Positions 1 to 5,792 of a stretch of DNA of 5,792 bases are shown here, one piece after another (within the stretch, counting starts at the first letter, position 1; each line of letters begins with the position of its first letter). The notes below the pieces were generated by a model that ran no database searches, was not told the origin of the DNA, and worked only from the letters and a program-made list of their open reading frames with translations. The DNA is taken from positions 1-5,792 of the forward strand of contig DNFG01000338.1 of NCBI GenBank assembly GCA_003487005.1, written 5' to 3'. The stretch is from Bryobacterales bacterium. Its GTDB lineage: Bacteria > Acidobacteriota > Terriglobia > Bryobacterales > Bryobacteraceae. Both the position numbers and the translations under genes were made by a program.

Positions 1-915
1 TTGGCCTTCGCTGACCTCGGCCACCCGGTTTTCCAGGATCATCGAAGGGCGAAAGTCCTCAATCTGAAGGAAATGCCCGGCAGCACCCTCGATCGCCGCT
101 TTCGGGATCAACCCAATGATCTCGGTGCCGGCGATGGCTACGCCATCCCGGGCAGCCTCGGCCTTGATCGCCTCGAAGACGGCGTGAACGGGGGTGACCT
201 CGAAGTTCGTGAGGTTCATCGAGACTTGGGCGAGATTCCTCGATTCCAGCGGGAGTCCCAGTGCCTTGACGCAGGGAAACCCGCCCGAAGACTGGCGGAT
301 GCTGTGAGCGATCCGCTTCGCGACGGAGACATCAGGTGTATTCAGGTTGACATTCCAGGCGATCAGGAAGGGACGGGCGCCAGTCGTCAATGCGCCGGCC
401 GTGGGATGGAGTTCGGGACCGCCAATATCAGGGCGGCGATCGAGGTCATGGAGGACCGCCTCCCGCACGCCCTCGAACTCGCCGCGCCGGATGTTTTCGA
501 GCCGCGCACGCTCGGGCCGGCGGGCCGCGGCTTCATACAGATAGACCGGGATGCCCAGACGCTGCCAGACCGCCTCGGCCGCCTGCCCGGCCAGACGGAC
601 GCACTCGTCCAGCGTGACTCCTTGCAATGGCACGAAGGGGAGTACGTCGCAGGCGCCCAGCCGGGGATGCACCCCCCTGTGGTGATTCAGATCGATTAAC
701 TGCGCGGCCCGGGCAACACCCGCCACCGCCGCTTCAACGATGATTCCCGGCGGGGCGGCAAAGGTGAGGACGGAGCGATGGTGATCGGGGTCCATTTCGC
801 GGTCCAGCAGCAGGACCCCGGGGTGAGCTCCGATGGCCTCGGCGATGGCGTCCACCACGGCGCGGTCTCGGCCCTCCGAGAAATTGGGCACACACTCGAC
901 CAGCGGCTGAGACAT
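1..915 (-). CDS. ftcD: Glutamate formimidoyltransferase (formiminotransferase), 3' end outside the window
   Basis: This enzyme transfers the formimino group of N-formimino-L-glutamate to tetrahydrofolate, a late step of histidine degradation in the cytosol. From ATG at 915 the frame stays open for 305 codons to the window edge with no stop. The N-terminus VECVPNFSEGRD (residues 6-17) is the family's opening signature. HPRLGACDVLPFVPL (83-97) matches the active-site region of mammalian FTCD, and H83 aligns with the catalytic His82 of the pig enzyme. Further conserved stretches are LYEAAA (141-146), AWNVNL (201-206) and SMNLTNFEVTP (247-257). The visible length covers nearly the whole transferase domain, so a monofunctional protein is likely, but a fused cyclodeaminase domain beyond the edge cannot be excluded. 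The start overlaps the hutI stop by one base and has a strong upstream Shine-Dalgarno. I confirmed the reading by reverse-complementing the whole stretch and saw no frameshift. Confidence 0.96.
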   Translation of the reverse strand, partial: MSQPLVECVPNFSEGRDRAVVDAIAEAIGAHPGVLLLDREMDPDHHRSVLTFAAPPGIIVEAAVAGVARAAQLIDLNHHRGVHPRLGACDVLPFVPLQGVTLDECVRLAGQAAEAVWQRLGIPVYLYEAAARRPERARLENIRRGEFEGVREAVLHDLDRRPDIGGPELHPTAGALTTGARPFLIAWNVNLNTPDVSVAKRIAHSIRQSSGGFPCVKALGLPLESRNLAQVSMNLTNFEVTPVHAVFEAIKAEAARDGVAIAGTEIIGLIPKAAIEGAAGHFLQIEDFRPSMILENRVAEVSEGQ

Positions 916-2177
916 CAACAGGCCTCCCGGCGGTAGATGACTTCGCCCCGGCGGACGGTCATCGCGACTAGGTTCATTCCAAAGTAGTATGGCAACTCCC
1001 GGTAGTCGGAAGCGTCCAGGACCACGAAATCGGCCCATTTGCCATGTTCGAGCGAACCGGCCTCCGCGGCGATGCCGAGGGCATGTGCGCCGTTGATTGT
1101 GGCTGCGGCCAGGGCTTCACCGGGGGTCATCCCCATCTGCGTGCAGGCGAGGGATAGAACAAAGGGCATCGAACAGGAGGGACTGGTGCCGGGATTGAAA
1201 TTGGTGGCGAGGGCAACCGCGGCGCCCGCTTCGATCATGGAGCGAGCCCGGGCAAACCGGCCTGACCCCTGGTGGAAAGTCCGGCCGGGCAGAAGGACGG
1301 CAATTGTGGACGTGCGAGCCAGGAGGTCCATCTCCGCGGAAGTCACGGCTTCGAGTCCGTCCACGCTCGTGGCGCCAAGCTCAGCGGCCAGCGCGATCGC
1401 ACCGGCGTGGGCGTTGGGGGGGACGTGCAGGCGGAGACCCAGACCGTGCATCCGGGCCGCGGACAGGAATCGCCGGATCTGTTCCAGGCTGAAGCTCTGC
1501 GGGTCGGCGCCGGCGTCGGCAAACTGGGCGAGACGCCGGCGTGCCACCAGCGGGAGTTGCCTGCGAAGTACGAAGTCGAGCCACTCCGCGGGCCGGCCGT
1601 CAAATTCAGGAGGCAGGACGTGCAGGCCCAGGTAAGTCGGCACAATACTCAGCGGGTGACCGTGGAGCGTCTTCAACAGGCGCAACATCTTGGTCTCGGT
1701 CGCTTCATCGAGACCGTAGCCGGACTTCACCTCCAGAGTCGTCGATCCGAACGAGGCGGCCTGGCGAAGCGCGCGGACGGCTTGAATTCGGAGGCGCGCC
1801 GCTGGCGCCGCTCGCACGGCACGCATTGTGGCGAAGACGCCTTCGTTCGCGTGGACTCCTTTTCCGGGGCGACCCTCCCGAATCCGGGCCTCGAACTCCT
1901 CGATCCGGGCCGGCCCATGGAGGAGGTGCGTGTGGGCATCGACAAAGCCCGGAATGACGACATTGCCTGGGCATGGGAGTTCCTCCGCGCCACGGGCTTC
2001 GGTCAGATTCTCGATCCGGGCGGTAGGCCCCACCTGGACGAACCGGCCATGGTCGATCAGCATCGCTCCGTCGGAAATGACCGCGGGGTCAGCGAGTTGG
2101 TCGCCGCGGCGAGGCCCTGCCGGGCCGCGAAGGGTCACCACTTGGCGGATGCCGCGGACGAGGAACCGTCGCTTCAT
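915..2177 (-). CDS. hutI: Imidazolonepropionase (amidohydrolase family) with substituted active-site residues
   Basis: The family hydrolyses 4-imidazolone-5-propionate to N-formimino-L-glutamate, which is the substrate of the adjacent ftcD product. The 420-residue length is typical. Family marks include VIPGFVDAHTH (74-84) with the metal-binding HxH at H82/H84, R91, VKSGYGLD (150-157), YLGLHVLPPE (182-191) with H186, LRLH (248-251), VALAT (321-325) before NPGTSPS, and the C-terminal GSLEHGKWADFVVLD (374-388). The start is ATG 2177 (MKRRFLVRG) because a normal amidohydrolase beta-sheet N-terminus follows directly. The frame is open up to 2450, but that extension runs through intergenic DNA into rpe and looks non-protein-like. 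Shine-Dalgarno pairing at this start is poor. Oddity: using B. subtilis HutI numbering, Glu252, His272 and metal ligand Asp324 correspond to P254, G274 and N326, all with constant spacing. The protein may therefore be impaired, altered in specificity, or a clade variant. Family assignment is secure; activity is not. Confidence 0.9.
   Translation of the reverse strand: MKRRFLVRGIRQVVTLRGPAGPRRGDQLADPAVISDGAMLIDHGRFVQVGPTARIENLTEARGAEELPCPGNVVIPGFVDAHTHLLHGPARIEEFEARIREGRPGKGVHANEGVFATMRAVRAAPAARLRIQAVRALRQAASFGSTTLEVKSGYGLDEATETKMLRLLKTLHGHPLSIVPTYLGLHVLPPEFDGRPAEWLDFVLRRQLPLVARRRLAQFADAGADPQSFSLEQIRRFLSAARMHGLGLRLHVPPNAHAGAIALAAELGATSVDGLEAVTSAEMDLLARTSTIAVLLPGRTFHQGSGRFARARSMIEAGAAVALATNFNPGTSPSCSMPFVLSLACTQMGMTPGEALAAATINGAHALGIAAEAGSLEHGKWADFVVLDASDYRELPYYFGMNLVAMTVRRGEVIYRREAC
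923..928 (-). promoter_or_regulatory. Shine-Dalgarno of ftcD inside the end of hutI
   Basis: On the minus strand GGGAGG lies seven bases before the ftcD ATG at 915, within the last codons of hutI. It supports that start. With the TGATG stop/start overlap it suggests that the two proteins are translated in a coupled way. Confidence 0.75.
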
Positions 2178-2391
2178 CTCTGCAGGCGACCCCGGAGATC
2201 TGCGGAGACGGGCCTTTGATGAGGACGCGGCCGCGGGGGATCGGCACGCCGCATCGTAGCCTCGCGGCGAACTGCCGGACCGCGACGCGCCTGCATCAAT
2301 GCGTTCATTCGCTCTATATTCTACTTCCCGGACAGCGCCGCCCGGAGTGACGTCGATCGCCATCATGGTAAGCTGAGGGCATTCGCGCTCC
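2178..2391. promoter_or_regulatory. Divergent intergenic region between hutI and rpe, probable site of both promoters
   Basis: This 214-bp gap separates the two divergent units and is the only place in the window where promoters for both would be expected. Most of it is GC-rich. The exception is a short AT-rich patch around 2309-2325. It holds TATATT on the plus strand (2315-2320) and TAGAAT on the minus strand (2318-2323), each one mismatch from the bacterial -10 consensus. Neither has a recognisable -35 element at normal spacing. A small dyad GCAT-CA-ATGC lies at 2293-2302 and could be an operator half or chance. GAGGG at 2375-2379 is a possible but distant (12-base spacer) Shine-Dalgarno for rpe. 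The location is a firm expectation; the individual elements are weak guesses. Confidence 0.35.
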
Positions 2392-3066
2392 ATGATCGAG
2401 ATCCTGCCTTCCATTCTGGCCGCCGACTTCGCACGCCTCGGCGAGCACATCGCTCAAGCCGAGCGCGGCGGCTTGAACATGCTCCATCTGGACGTCATGG
2501 ACGGGCACTTCGCGCCCAATTTTTCCATCGGAATCCCGGTGATCGAGAGCGTCCGGAAAGCGACGAAACTGGCTCTGGATGTTCATTTGATGATCGAGGA
2601 CGCTGACCGGTACGCCCCCATGTTCATCGCTGCCGGCGCGGATTGCGTTTCGGTCCACCAGGAAGCCTGCCCGCACCTGGACCGGACACTTCGCCTGATT
2701 CAGAGCGAAGGTGCGCGCGCGGGAGCCGTGCTGAACCCGGCGACGCCCCTCGGCACCCTGGAACATGTCCTCCCCATCGTTGATTTTGTACTGTTGATGA
2801 GTGTAAATCCGGGGTTTGGAGGGCAAAAACTGATCCCCTACGCGCTCGATAAGGCGCGCTCGCTTCGCGAGTGGCGGGATCGTGAGGGTTGGACGTTCGC
2901 CATCGAGATCGATGGCGGCGTAACATTGGATAATGTAAGTAGTGTGGCGGAGGCCGGTGTCGATTGGATCGTCGCCGGTTCTAGCGTGTTTGGCAAACCC
3001 GATCCCGCACAGGCGGTCAGGGATTTGCGTGAGACGGCCCAACGGGCCGTGGCCGGGCGCGCCTGA
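2392..3066 (+). CDS. rpe: Ribulose-phosphate 3-epimerase
   Basis: This cytosolic enzyme interconverts D-ribulose 5-phosphate and D-xylulose 5-phosphate in the pentose phosphate pathway (and in the Calvin cycle where present). The protein has 224 residues, the usual size for this single-domain TIM barrel. Family motifs appear in order: PSILAADFARLG (6-17, S7), LHLDVMDGHFAPNFSIG (31-47) with H32 and D34, DVHLMI (63-68) with H65, MSVNPGFGGQ (136-145), IDGGV (173-177) with D174, and the phosphate-binding AGSSVFG (195-201). The metal ligands H32, D34, H65 and D174 are all present; D34 and D174 are the family's acid/base pair. ATG 2392 is chosen because MIEILPSILAADF matches the normal N-terminus, although the Shine-Dalgarno is weak. 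It opens the plus-strand unit, 59 bp before the bamD-like gene. Nothing suggests loss of function. Confidence 0.97.
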   Translation: MIEILPSILAADFARLGEHIAQAERGGLNMLHLDVMDGHFAPNFSIGIPVIESVRKATKLALDVHLMIEDADRYAPMFIAAGADCVSVHQEACPHLDRTLRLIQSEGARAGAVLNPATPLGTLEHVLPIVDFVLLMSVNPGFGGQKLIPYALDKARSLREWRDREGWTFAIEIDGGVTLDNVSSVAEAGVDWIVAGSSVFGKPDPAQAVRDLRETAQRAVAGRA

Positions 3067-3067
3067 C

Positions 3068-3082
3068 TCCCCGAGGCGGGGA
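3068..3082 (+). other. Small GC-rich hairpin just after rpe
   Basis: TCCCCG-AGG-CGGGGA forms a six-base-pair stem with a three-base loop, starting two bases after the rpe stop. No T-tract follows, so it is not a canonical intrinsic terminator. It might stabilise the upstream mRNA end, act as a weak attenuator, or be chance in GC-rich DNA. Confidence 0.3.
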
Positions 3083-3114
3083 TCCGCTCGACTCAATATG
3101 AATCCGAACGGCAA

Positions 3115-3118
3115 AGGA
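3115..3118 (+). promoter_or_regulatory. Shine-Dalgarno bearing on the bamD start
   Basis: AGGA lies seven bases before TTG 3126 but thirteen before ATG 3132, in the same frame. Spacing favours the TTG; codon preference favours the ATG. The choice changes the protein by only two residues ahead of the signal peptide. Confidence 0.5.
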
Positions 3119-3125
3119 TAAGCGA

Positions 3126-4280
3126 TTGACGATGCAACGGCAGACAAGGTTTTCCCCGCTCCGCGCGGCGCTGAGCGTGCTTGTGCTGCTGGCCCTCGTG
3201 GCCGGCGCCGGGTGCCGGGGCCGCAAGTACGAGAACCCGATCACCGCGGACACTGAGCAACCGGACAAAGTTCTCTTCGACAAGGCGATCCGCGACATCG
3301 AGAAGGGCCGCTACGAAATCGCGCGCCTGACCCTGAACACCCTGATGAACACCTACGACACTTCGGAGTTCCTCGCTAAGTCGAAATTAGCGATCGCGGA
3401 CTCCTGGATGCGCGAAGGTGGCGCCCACGGCTGGGCGCAGGCGGAAGCGGAATATAAGGATTTCATCCTGTTCTACCCGACTCTTGAGGAGTCGGCCGAA
3501 GCGCAGATGAGCATCTGCGACATCCACTACCGGCAGATGGAGAAGCCGGACCGGGACCCGGCACACATGCTCCGCGCCGAGGACGAATGCCGGCAGATCC
3601 TGACCCAGTTCCCCAACTCGCGCTTCGCTCCGATGGCTGCCCAAAGACTCCGCGAAGTCCAGGAGGCGATCAGCGAAAGTGAGTACCGCGTCGGAGCTTT
3701 CTACCACCAGAAGGGGGCATTCGTCCCGGCTGCGAACCGCTTGCAGGCGATGACCGACCACTATCCTCTCTTCAGCAAGGCGGATGACGCGCTTTGGAAG
3801 CTGGCGGACAGTTACGGACGGCTGGGACCCGCTTTCCGTGCCCGGTCGATTCAGGCGTATCAGCGTATCGTGCGGGATTACCCCTTGAGCCCGCTGGTCG
3901 AACAGGCCAAAAAGCAGTTGACCACGATGGAAGCGGATATCCCCGAGCCGGATCCCGTGGCCTACGCCCGGCAGAAATACGAAATCGAGAACGCCACACC
4001 CAAAGGCTTCATGGGCCGCTCGTTTGGGTTCATTTCCAGAGGTCCGGACGTCAGCATGGCCGCGAAGTCGGGCGAGCCGACGATGACCCGCCTGCGGCCC
4101 ACTCTCCCGGTGAGCATTCCGGTGACCGGGGAGGGCGGCGTGACCGACGTGACGGCTTCACCTGTGAGCGGGGCCTCCGATCAGTTGGATTCGCTGCCGG
4201 ACGCCCGCATCAATGCCCCCAAGCCGGAAGAATCGAAGCCGCCGGCGGACCCCAAGACGCCCGCGCCTCCGAAGCAGTAG
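3126..4280 (+). CDS. bamD: BamD/YfiO-like outer-membrane assembly lipoprotein with a long Pro-rich C-terminal tail
   Basis: BamD is a periplasmic lipoprotein of the BAM complex, which folds beta-barrel proteins into the outer membrane through TPR-like helical repeats. Numbering from TTG 3126, the protein has a basic N-terminus, a hydrophobic segment (about 14-29) and C30 as the likely lipidated cysteine. The box G27-A28-G29-C30 has Gly rather than the usual Leu at -3. Residues about 45-268 are helical repeats with BamD/YbgF-like motifs: LFDKAIRDIEKGRYEIARLTLNTL begins at 50, AEAEYKDFILFYP at 106-118, ECRQILTQFPNSRFAP at 154-169, and YQRIVRDYPLSPLVEQAKKQL at 245-265. Residues about 272-384 form a tail ending in Pro/Lys-rich low-complexity sequence; E. 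coli BamD has only about 245 residues. Family membership is clear, and the resemblance to acidobacterial BamD is from memory. A general TPR lipoprotein outside the BAM complex is the main alternative. The gene lies between rpe and a receiver gene that starts 11 bp downstream. Confidence 0.82.
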   Translation: MTMQRQTRFSPLRAALSVLVLLALVAGAGCRGRKYENPITADTEQPDKVLFDKAIRDIEKGRYEIARLTLNTLMNTYDTSEFLAKSKLAIADSWMREGGAHGWAQAEAEYKDFILFYPTLEESAEAQMSICDIHYRQMEKPDRDPAHMLRAEDECRQILTQFPNSRFAPMAAQRLREVQEAISESEYRVGAFYHQKGAFVPAANRLQAMTDHYPLFSKADDALWKLADSYGRLGPAFRARSIQAYQRIVRDYPLSPLVEQAKKQLTTMEADIPEPDPVAYARQKYEIENATPKGFMGRSFGFISRGPDVSMAAKSGEPTMTRLRPTLPVSIPVTGEGGVTDVTASPVSGASDQLDSLPDARINAPKPEESKPPADPKTPAPPKQ

Positions 4281-4291
4281 TCACACTTCAA

Positions 4292-4858
4292 ATGAGCACC
4301 CGCGTTCTGCTCGCCGACGATAGCCCCCACGCGCAGCGCATGGGCGAGCGCATCCTCCGCGAAGAGGGGTTCGAGGTTGTCACGGTCGTCCATGGAGACG
4401 ACGCTGCGGCCAAACTGACCGAATTGCAGCCCGATCTGGTGCTGGTGGACGTCTTTCTCCCTGGCCGATCGGGCTACGATCTGTGCCGGTTGATCCGCAG
4501 TGACCCGGACCTTCGCCATGCCGGCGTGGTCCTGATCGCCGGTTTGCTGGAGCCGGTGGACGAGGAAGAAGCGAAGTCGGCTGGAGCTGATGCCGTGCTC
4601 AAAAAGCCCTTCGAGGCCTCCATGGTCCTCGAAACGATCCAGCCTCTGGTGGACCGGGCGCGCTACGCCCGGGGACTGTTCTCGGAGGCGGAAGAGGCGG
4701 CGATGCCGACCACCCCTGTGCCGCCGCCCCAGCCGCTCCAATCGCCAGAGATCGACCCCGAGCGGGTTCGCGCTGCCGTGACCCTGGCTCTCGACCGCTC
4801 CATGCCCGCGCTGATCCAGGAGATCACCGAGAAGGTGCTGATCGCGCTGGGCCATTGA
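4292..4858 (+). CDS. Orphan CheY-like receiver protein with a C-terminal helical segment
   Basis: A 188-residue cytoplasmic response-regulator-type protein. Residues 1-122 form a receiver domain: RVLLADDS (4-11) with acidic pair D9/D10, phosphoacceptor D53 in LVDVFLPG (51-58), and K105-P106 in VLKKPFE (102-108). The conserved Thr/Ser between them (CheY Thr87) is Ala83 in LIAG; the spacings D53 to 83 to K105 match CheY exactly. A Pro-rich linker (about 139-152) leads to a predicted helix, DPERVRAAVTLALDRSM and onward (155-186), with no DNA-binding or enzymatic signature. ATG 4292 is chosen because it starts the receiver fold directly; the frame is open far upstream, but that stretch overlaps bamD out of frame. 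No Shine-Dalgarno is visible, and bamD stops 11 bp earlier, so translation may depend on bamD. No histidine kinase is present. The partner and output are unknown. Confidence 0.9.
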   Translation: MSTRVLLADDSPHAQRMGERILREEGFEVVTVVHGDDAAAKLTELQPDLVLVDVFLPGRSGYDLCRLIRSDPDLRHAGVVLIAGLLEPVDEEEAKSAGADAVLKKPFEASMVLETIQPLVDRARYARGLFSEAEEAAMPTTPVPPPQPLQSPEIDPERVRAAVTLALDRSMPALIQEITEKVLIALGH

Positions 4859-4876
4859 TATAAAAGAAGATCTGCT

Positions 4877-5377
4877 ATGCCCGACAATTCATTTGACATC
4901 GTCAGCCTCGTGGAAATGCCCGAGGTGCTCAATGCCGTGCAACAGGCATTGAAAGAGATCCAGACCCGCTACGACCTCAAGGGGTCGAAGAGCGAGATCG
5001 AGCTGAACGAGAAAGAGTACAAACTGACCCTGGCTTCAGCCGATGAATTCAAGCTGAAGGCGGTGATCGAGATTCTCGAGTCCAAACTGATCAAGCGCAA
5101 GGTGCCGCTGAAGGCGCTGAGCTACGGCACGATCATCCCTGCCGCCGGATCGAGTGTCCGCCAGGAAGTGACGCTCCAGAACGGCATCCCGACGGAAAAG
5201 GCCCGGGAAATCGTCAAGGCGATCAAGGAGACGAAGAAGAAGGTCCAGGCGTCGATCCAGGGCGATCTGGTCCGGGTCGCGGGCAAGGACCGCGACACGC
5301 TCCAGGATGTGATCGCGTTCTTGAAATCAAAGGACTTCGGGATCGATATGCAGTTCACCAACTACCGCTCAAACTGA
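4877..5377 (+). CDS. yajQ: YajQ family nucleotide / cyclic-di-GMP-binding protein
   Basis: YajQ (UPF0234) proteins are small cytoplasmic two-domain proteins. A Xanthomonas member binds cyclic di-GMP and acts through a transcription factor; the E. coli protein has been reported to bind nucleotide or tRNA. This 166-residue product matches the family length (E. coli about 163). Matching signatures are SFDIVS (5-10), a charged ELN-type segment (42-44), LESKLIKR (67-74), REIVKAIKETKKKVQASIQGD around 110-130, VRVAGKDRDTLQDV (132-145) and the end QFTNYR (159-164). ATG 4877 follows a purine-rich AGAAGA (about 4864-4869) at good distance, 18 bp after the receiver gene. Its stop shares a base with the next start. 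I infer a possible signalling link with the receiver gene from adjacency only. The ligand in this organism cannot be read from the sequence. Confidence 0.95.
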   Translation: MPDNSFDIVSLVEMPEVLNAVQQALKEIQTRYDLKGSKSEIELNEKEYKLTLASADEFKLKAVIEILESKLIKRKVPLKALSYGTIIPAAGSSVRQEVTLQNGIPTEKAREIVKAIKETKKKVQASIQGDLVRVAGKDRDTLQDVIAFLKSKDFGIDMQFTNYRSN

Positions 5378-5792
5378 TGCCCCGGCGGATTGAGTCCCTG
5401 ATGATCGAGGGTCCGGCAGGACGCCTCGAAGCCCTCCTGGAGGAACCCGGGGGCGGCGAGCCGCAGCAGGCGGCACTGGTCTGCCACCCCCACCCGCTCC
5501 ACGGCGGCACAATGCACAACAAAGCGACTTACCGCCTCGCACGCGGCCTCCGCCGCGCCGGGGCAGTAGTGCTGCGATTCAACTTCCGCGGCGTCAATCT
5601 TAGCGAGGGCGAACACGACAATGGCCGGGGCGAAACCGAGGACGCCCGCGCGGCGCTGGAGGTGCTTCGCGAAAGGTATCCGTCGCTTCCGTTCACGCTG
5701 GCGGGGTTCAGTTTTGGGTCACGGGTGGCCATCCGGCTGGCGTCGCAGTGGACCAGTCCATCACCTCGGACATCGCCGGCAAACACACGGAC
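5377..5792 (+). CDS. Alpha/beta hydrolase, COG2945-like, 3' end outside the window
   Basis: The ATG at 5377 overlaps the yajQ TGA by one base (TGATG), and the frame is open to the window edge: 138 complete codons, no stop. The opening resembles small alpha/beta-superfamily hydrolases of the COG2945 type: LVCHPHPLHGGTMHNK (34-49), VVLRFNFRGVNLSEGEHD (64-81), GRGETEDARAALEVL (83-97), and the nucleophile elbow GFSFGS (110-115) with Ser112. The acid and His of the triad would lie beyond the edge. The substrate is not predictable; relatives are annotated broadly as hydrolases or dienelactone-hydrolase-like. No Shine-Dalgarno is visible, so coupling to yajQ is likely. After about residue 122 the sequence becomes rich in Ser, Pro, Thr and Arg and no longer looks like the hydrolase fold. 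Only about 45 bases remain, so this could be divergence, a frameshift or a poor contig end. Confidence 0.85.
   Translation, partial: MPRRIESLMIEGPAGRLEALLEEPGGGEPQQAALVCHPHPLHGGTMHNKATYRLARGLRRAGAVVLRFNFRGVNLSEGEHDNGRGETEDARAALEVLRERYPSLPFTLAGFSFGSRVAIRLASQWTSPSPRTSPANTR

Noticed and set aside
1..699. A 232-codon plus-strand open frame starting with TTG
   Set aside because: It lies wholly antisense to ftcD, whose protein matches a known family throughout. The plus-strand translation has no family motifs and is explained by codon bias in GC-rich DNA.
1272..2219. A 315-codon plus-strand open frame antisense to hutI
   Set aside because: Its translation shows no recognisable fold and is low-complexity in Arg/Gly. 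The opposite strand encodes a clear amidohydrolase with motifs along its length.
2178..2450. N-terminal extension of hutI by 91 codons
   Set aside because: It crosses the intergenic region and overlaps the start of rpe on the other strand. Its sequence is rich in Arg, Ser and Ala without family similarity, and the normal HutI N-terminus begins at 2177.
3068..3082. Intrinsic terminator after rpe
   Set aside because: The stem is short (6 bp) and no T-run follows, so it is kept only as a small hairpin.
2314..3147. A 277-codon minus-strand open frame across rpe
   Set aside because: It is fully antisense to a textbook rpe and has no domain features.
3794..4291. Upstream in-frame extension of the receiver gene into bamD
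   Set aside because: The stretch is a second frame of bamD, and its translation is Gly/Arg-rich without structure. The receiver fold starts exactly at ATG 4292.
1..5792. Mobile elements, CRISPR arrays, tRNA or rRNA genes, toxin-antitoxin or defence modules
   Set aside because: I saw no transposase, integrase, regularly spaced repeats, terminal inverted repeats, RNA-gene signatures or defence-type domains. Nearly all of the window is taken up by conserved housekeeping-type genes.

Overview
This is a GC-rich window with almost no non-coding DNA, and it looks like ordinary bacterial chromosome. Two transcription units diverge from a gap of about 214 bp. I suggest an Acidobacteriota genome, possibly Bryobacterales/Solibacter-like. 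The main reason is the BamD-type lipoprotein: its sequence after the lipidated Cys (KYENPI.., DKVLFDKAI..) and its long C-terminal tail resemble what I remember of acidobacterial BamD proteins. A small receiver-plus-helix protein next to yajQ fits too. This placement is inference from memory, not from a search.

Left half, minus strand: hutI (imidazolonepropionase, 2177 to 915) is followed by ftcD (glutamate formimidoyltransferase, 915 to beyond the window's left edge). The two genes share one base (TGATG), and ftcD has a strong Shine-Dalgarno inside the end of hutI. Together they would convert imidazolonepropionate to formiminoglutamate and pass the formimino group to tetrahydrofolate, which are the late steps of histidine degradation. 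FtcD looks intact as far as it is visible. HutI keeps the fold and several active-site residues, but three positions that are functional in characterised imidazolonepropionases are substituted.

Right half, plus strand: rpe (ribulose-phosphate 3-epimerase), bamD-like (outer-membrane assembly lipoprotein with a long Pro-rich tail), an orphan CheY-like receiver with a C-terminal helix, yajQ (nucleotide / cyclic-di-GMP-binding family), and the start of an alpha/beta hydrolase cut by the right edge. Gaps are 59, 11 and 18 bp, then a one-base overlap, so they are probably co-transcribed. The set is functionally mixed: central carbon metabolism, envelope assembly, signalling and an unassigned hydrolase.

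I see no RNA genes, mobile elements, CRISPR arrays or large repeats. I found no convincing new system. The best leads are the altered HutI active site and the receiver lacking its switch Thr/Ser beside yajQ.
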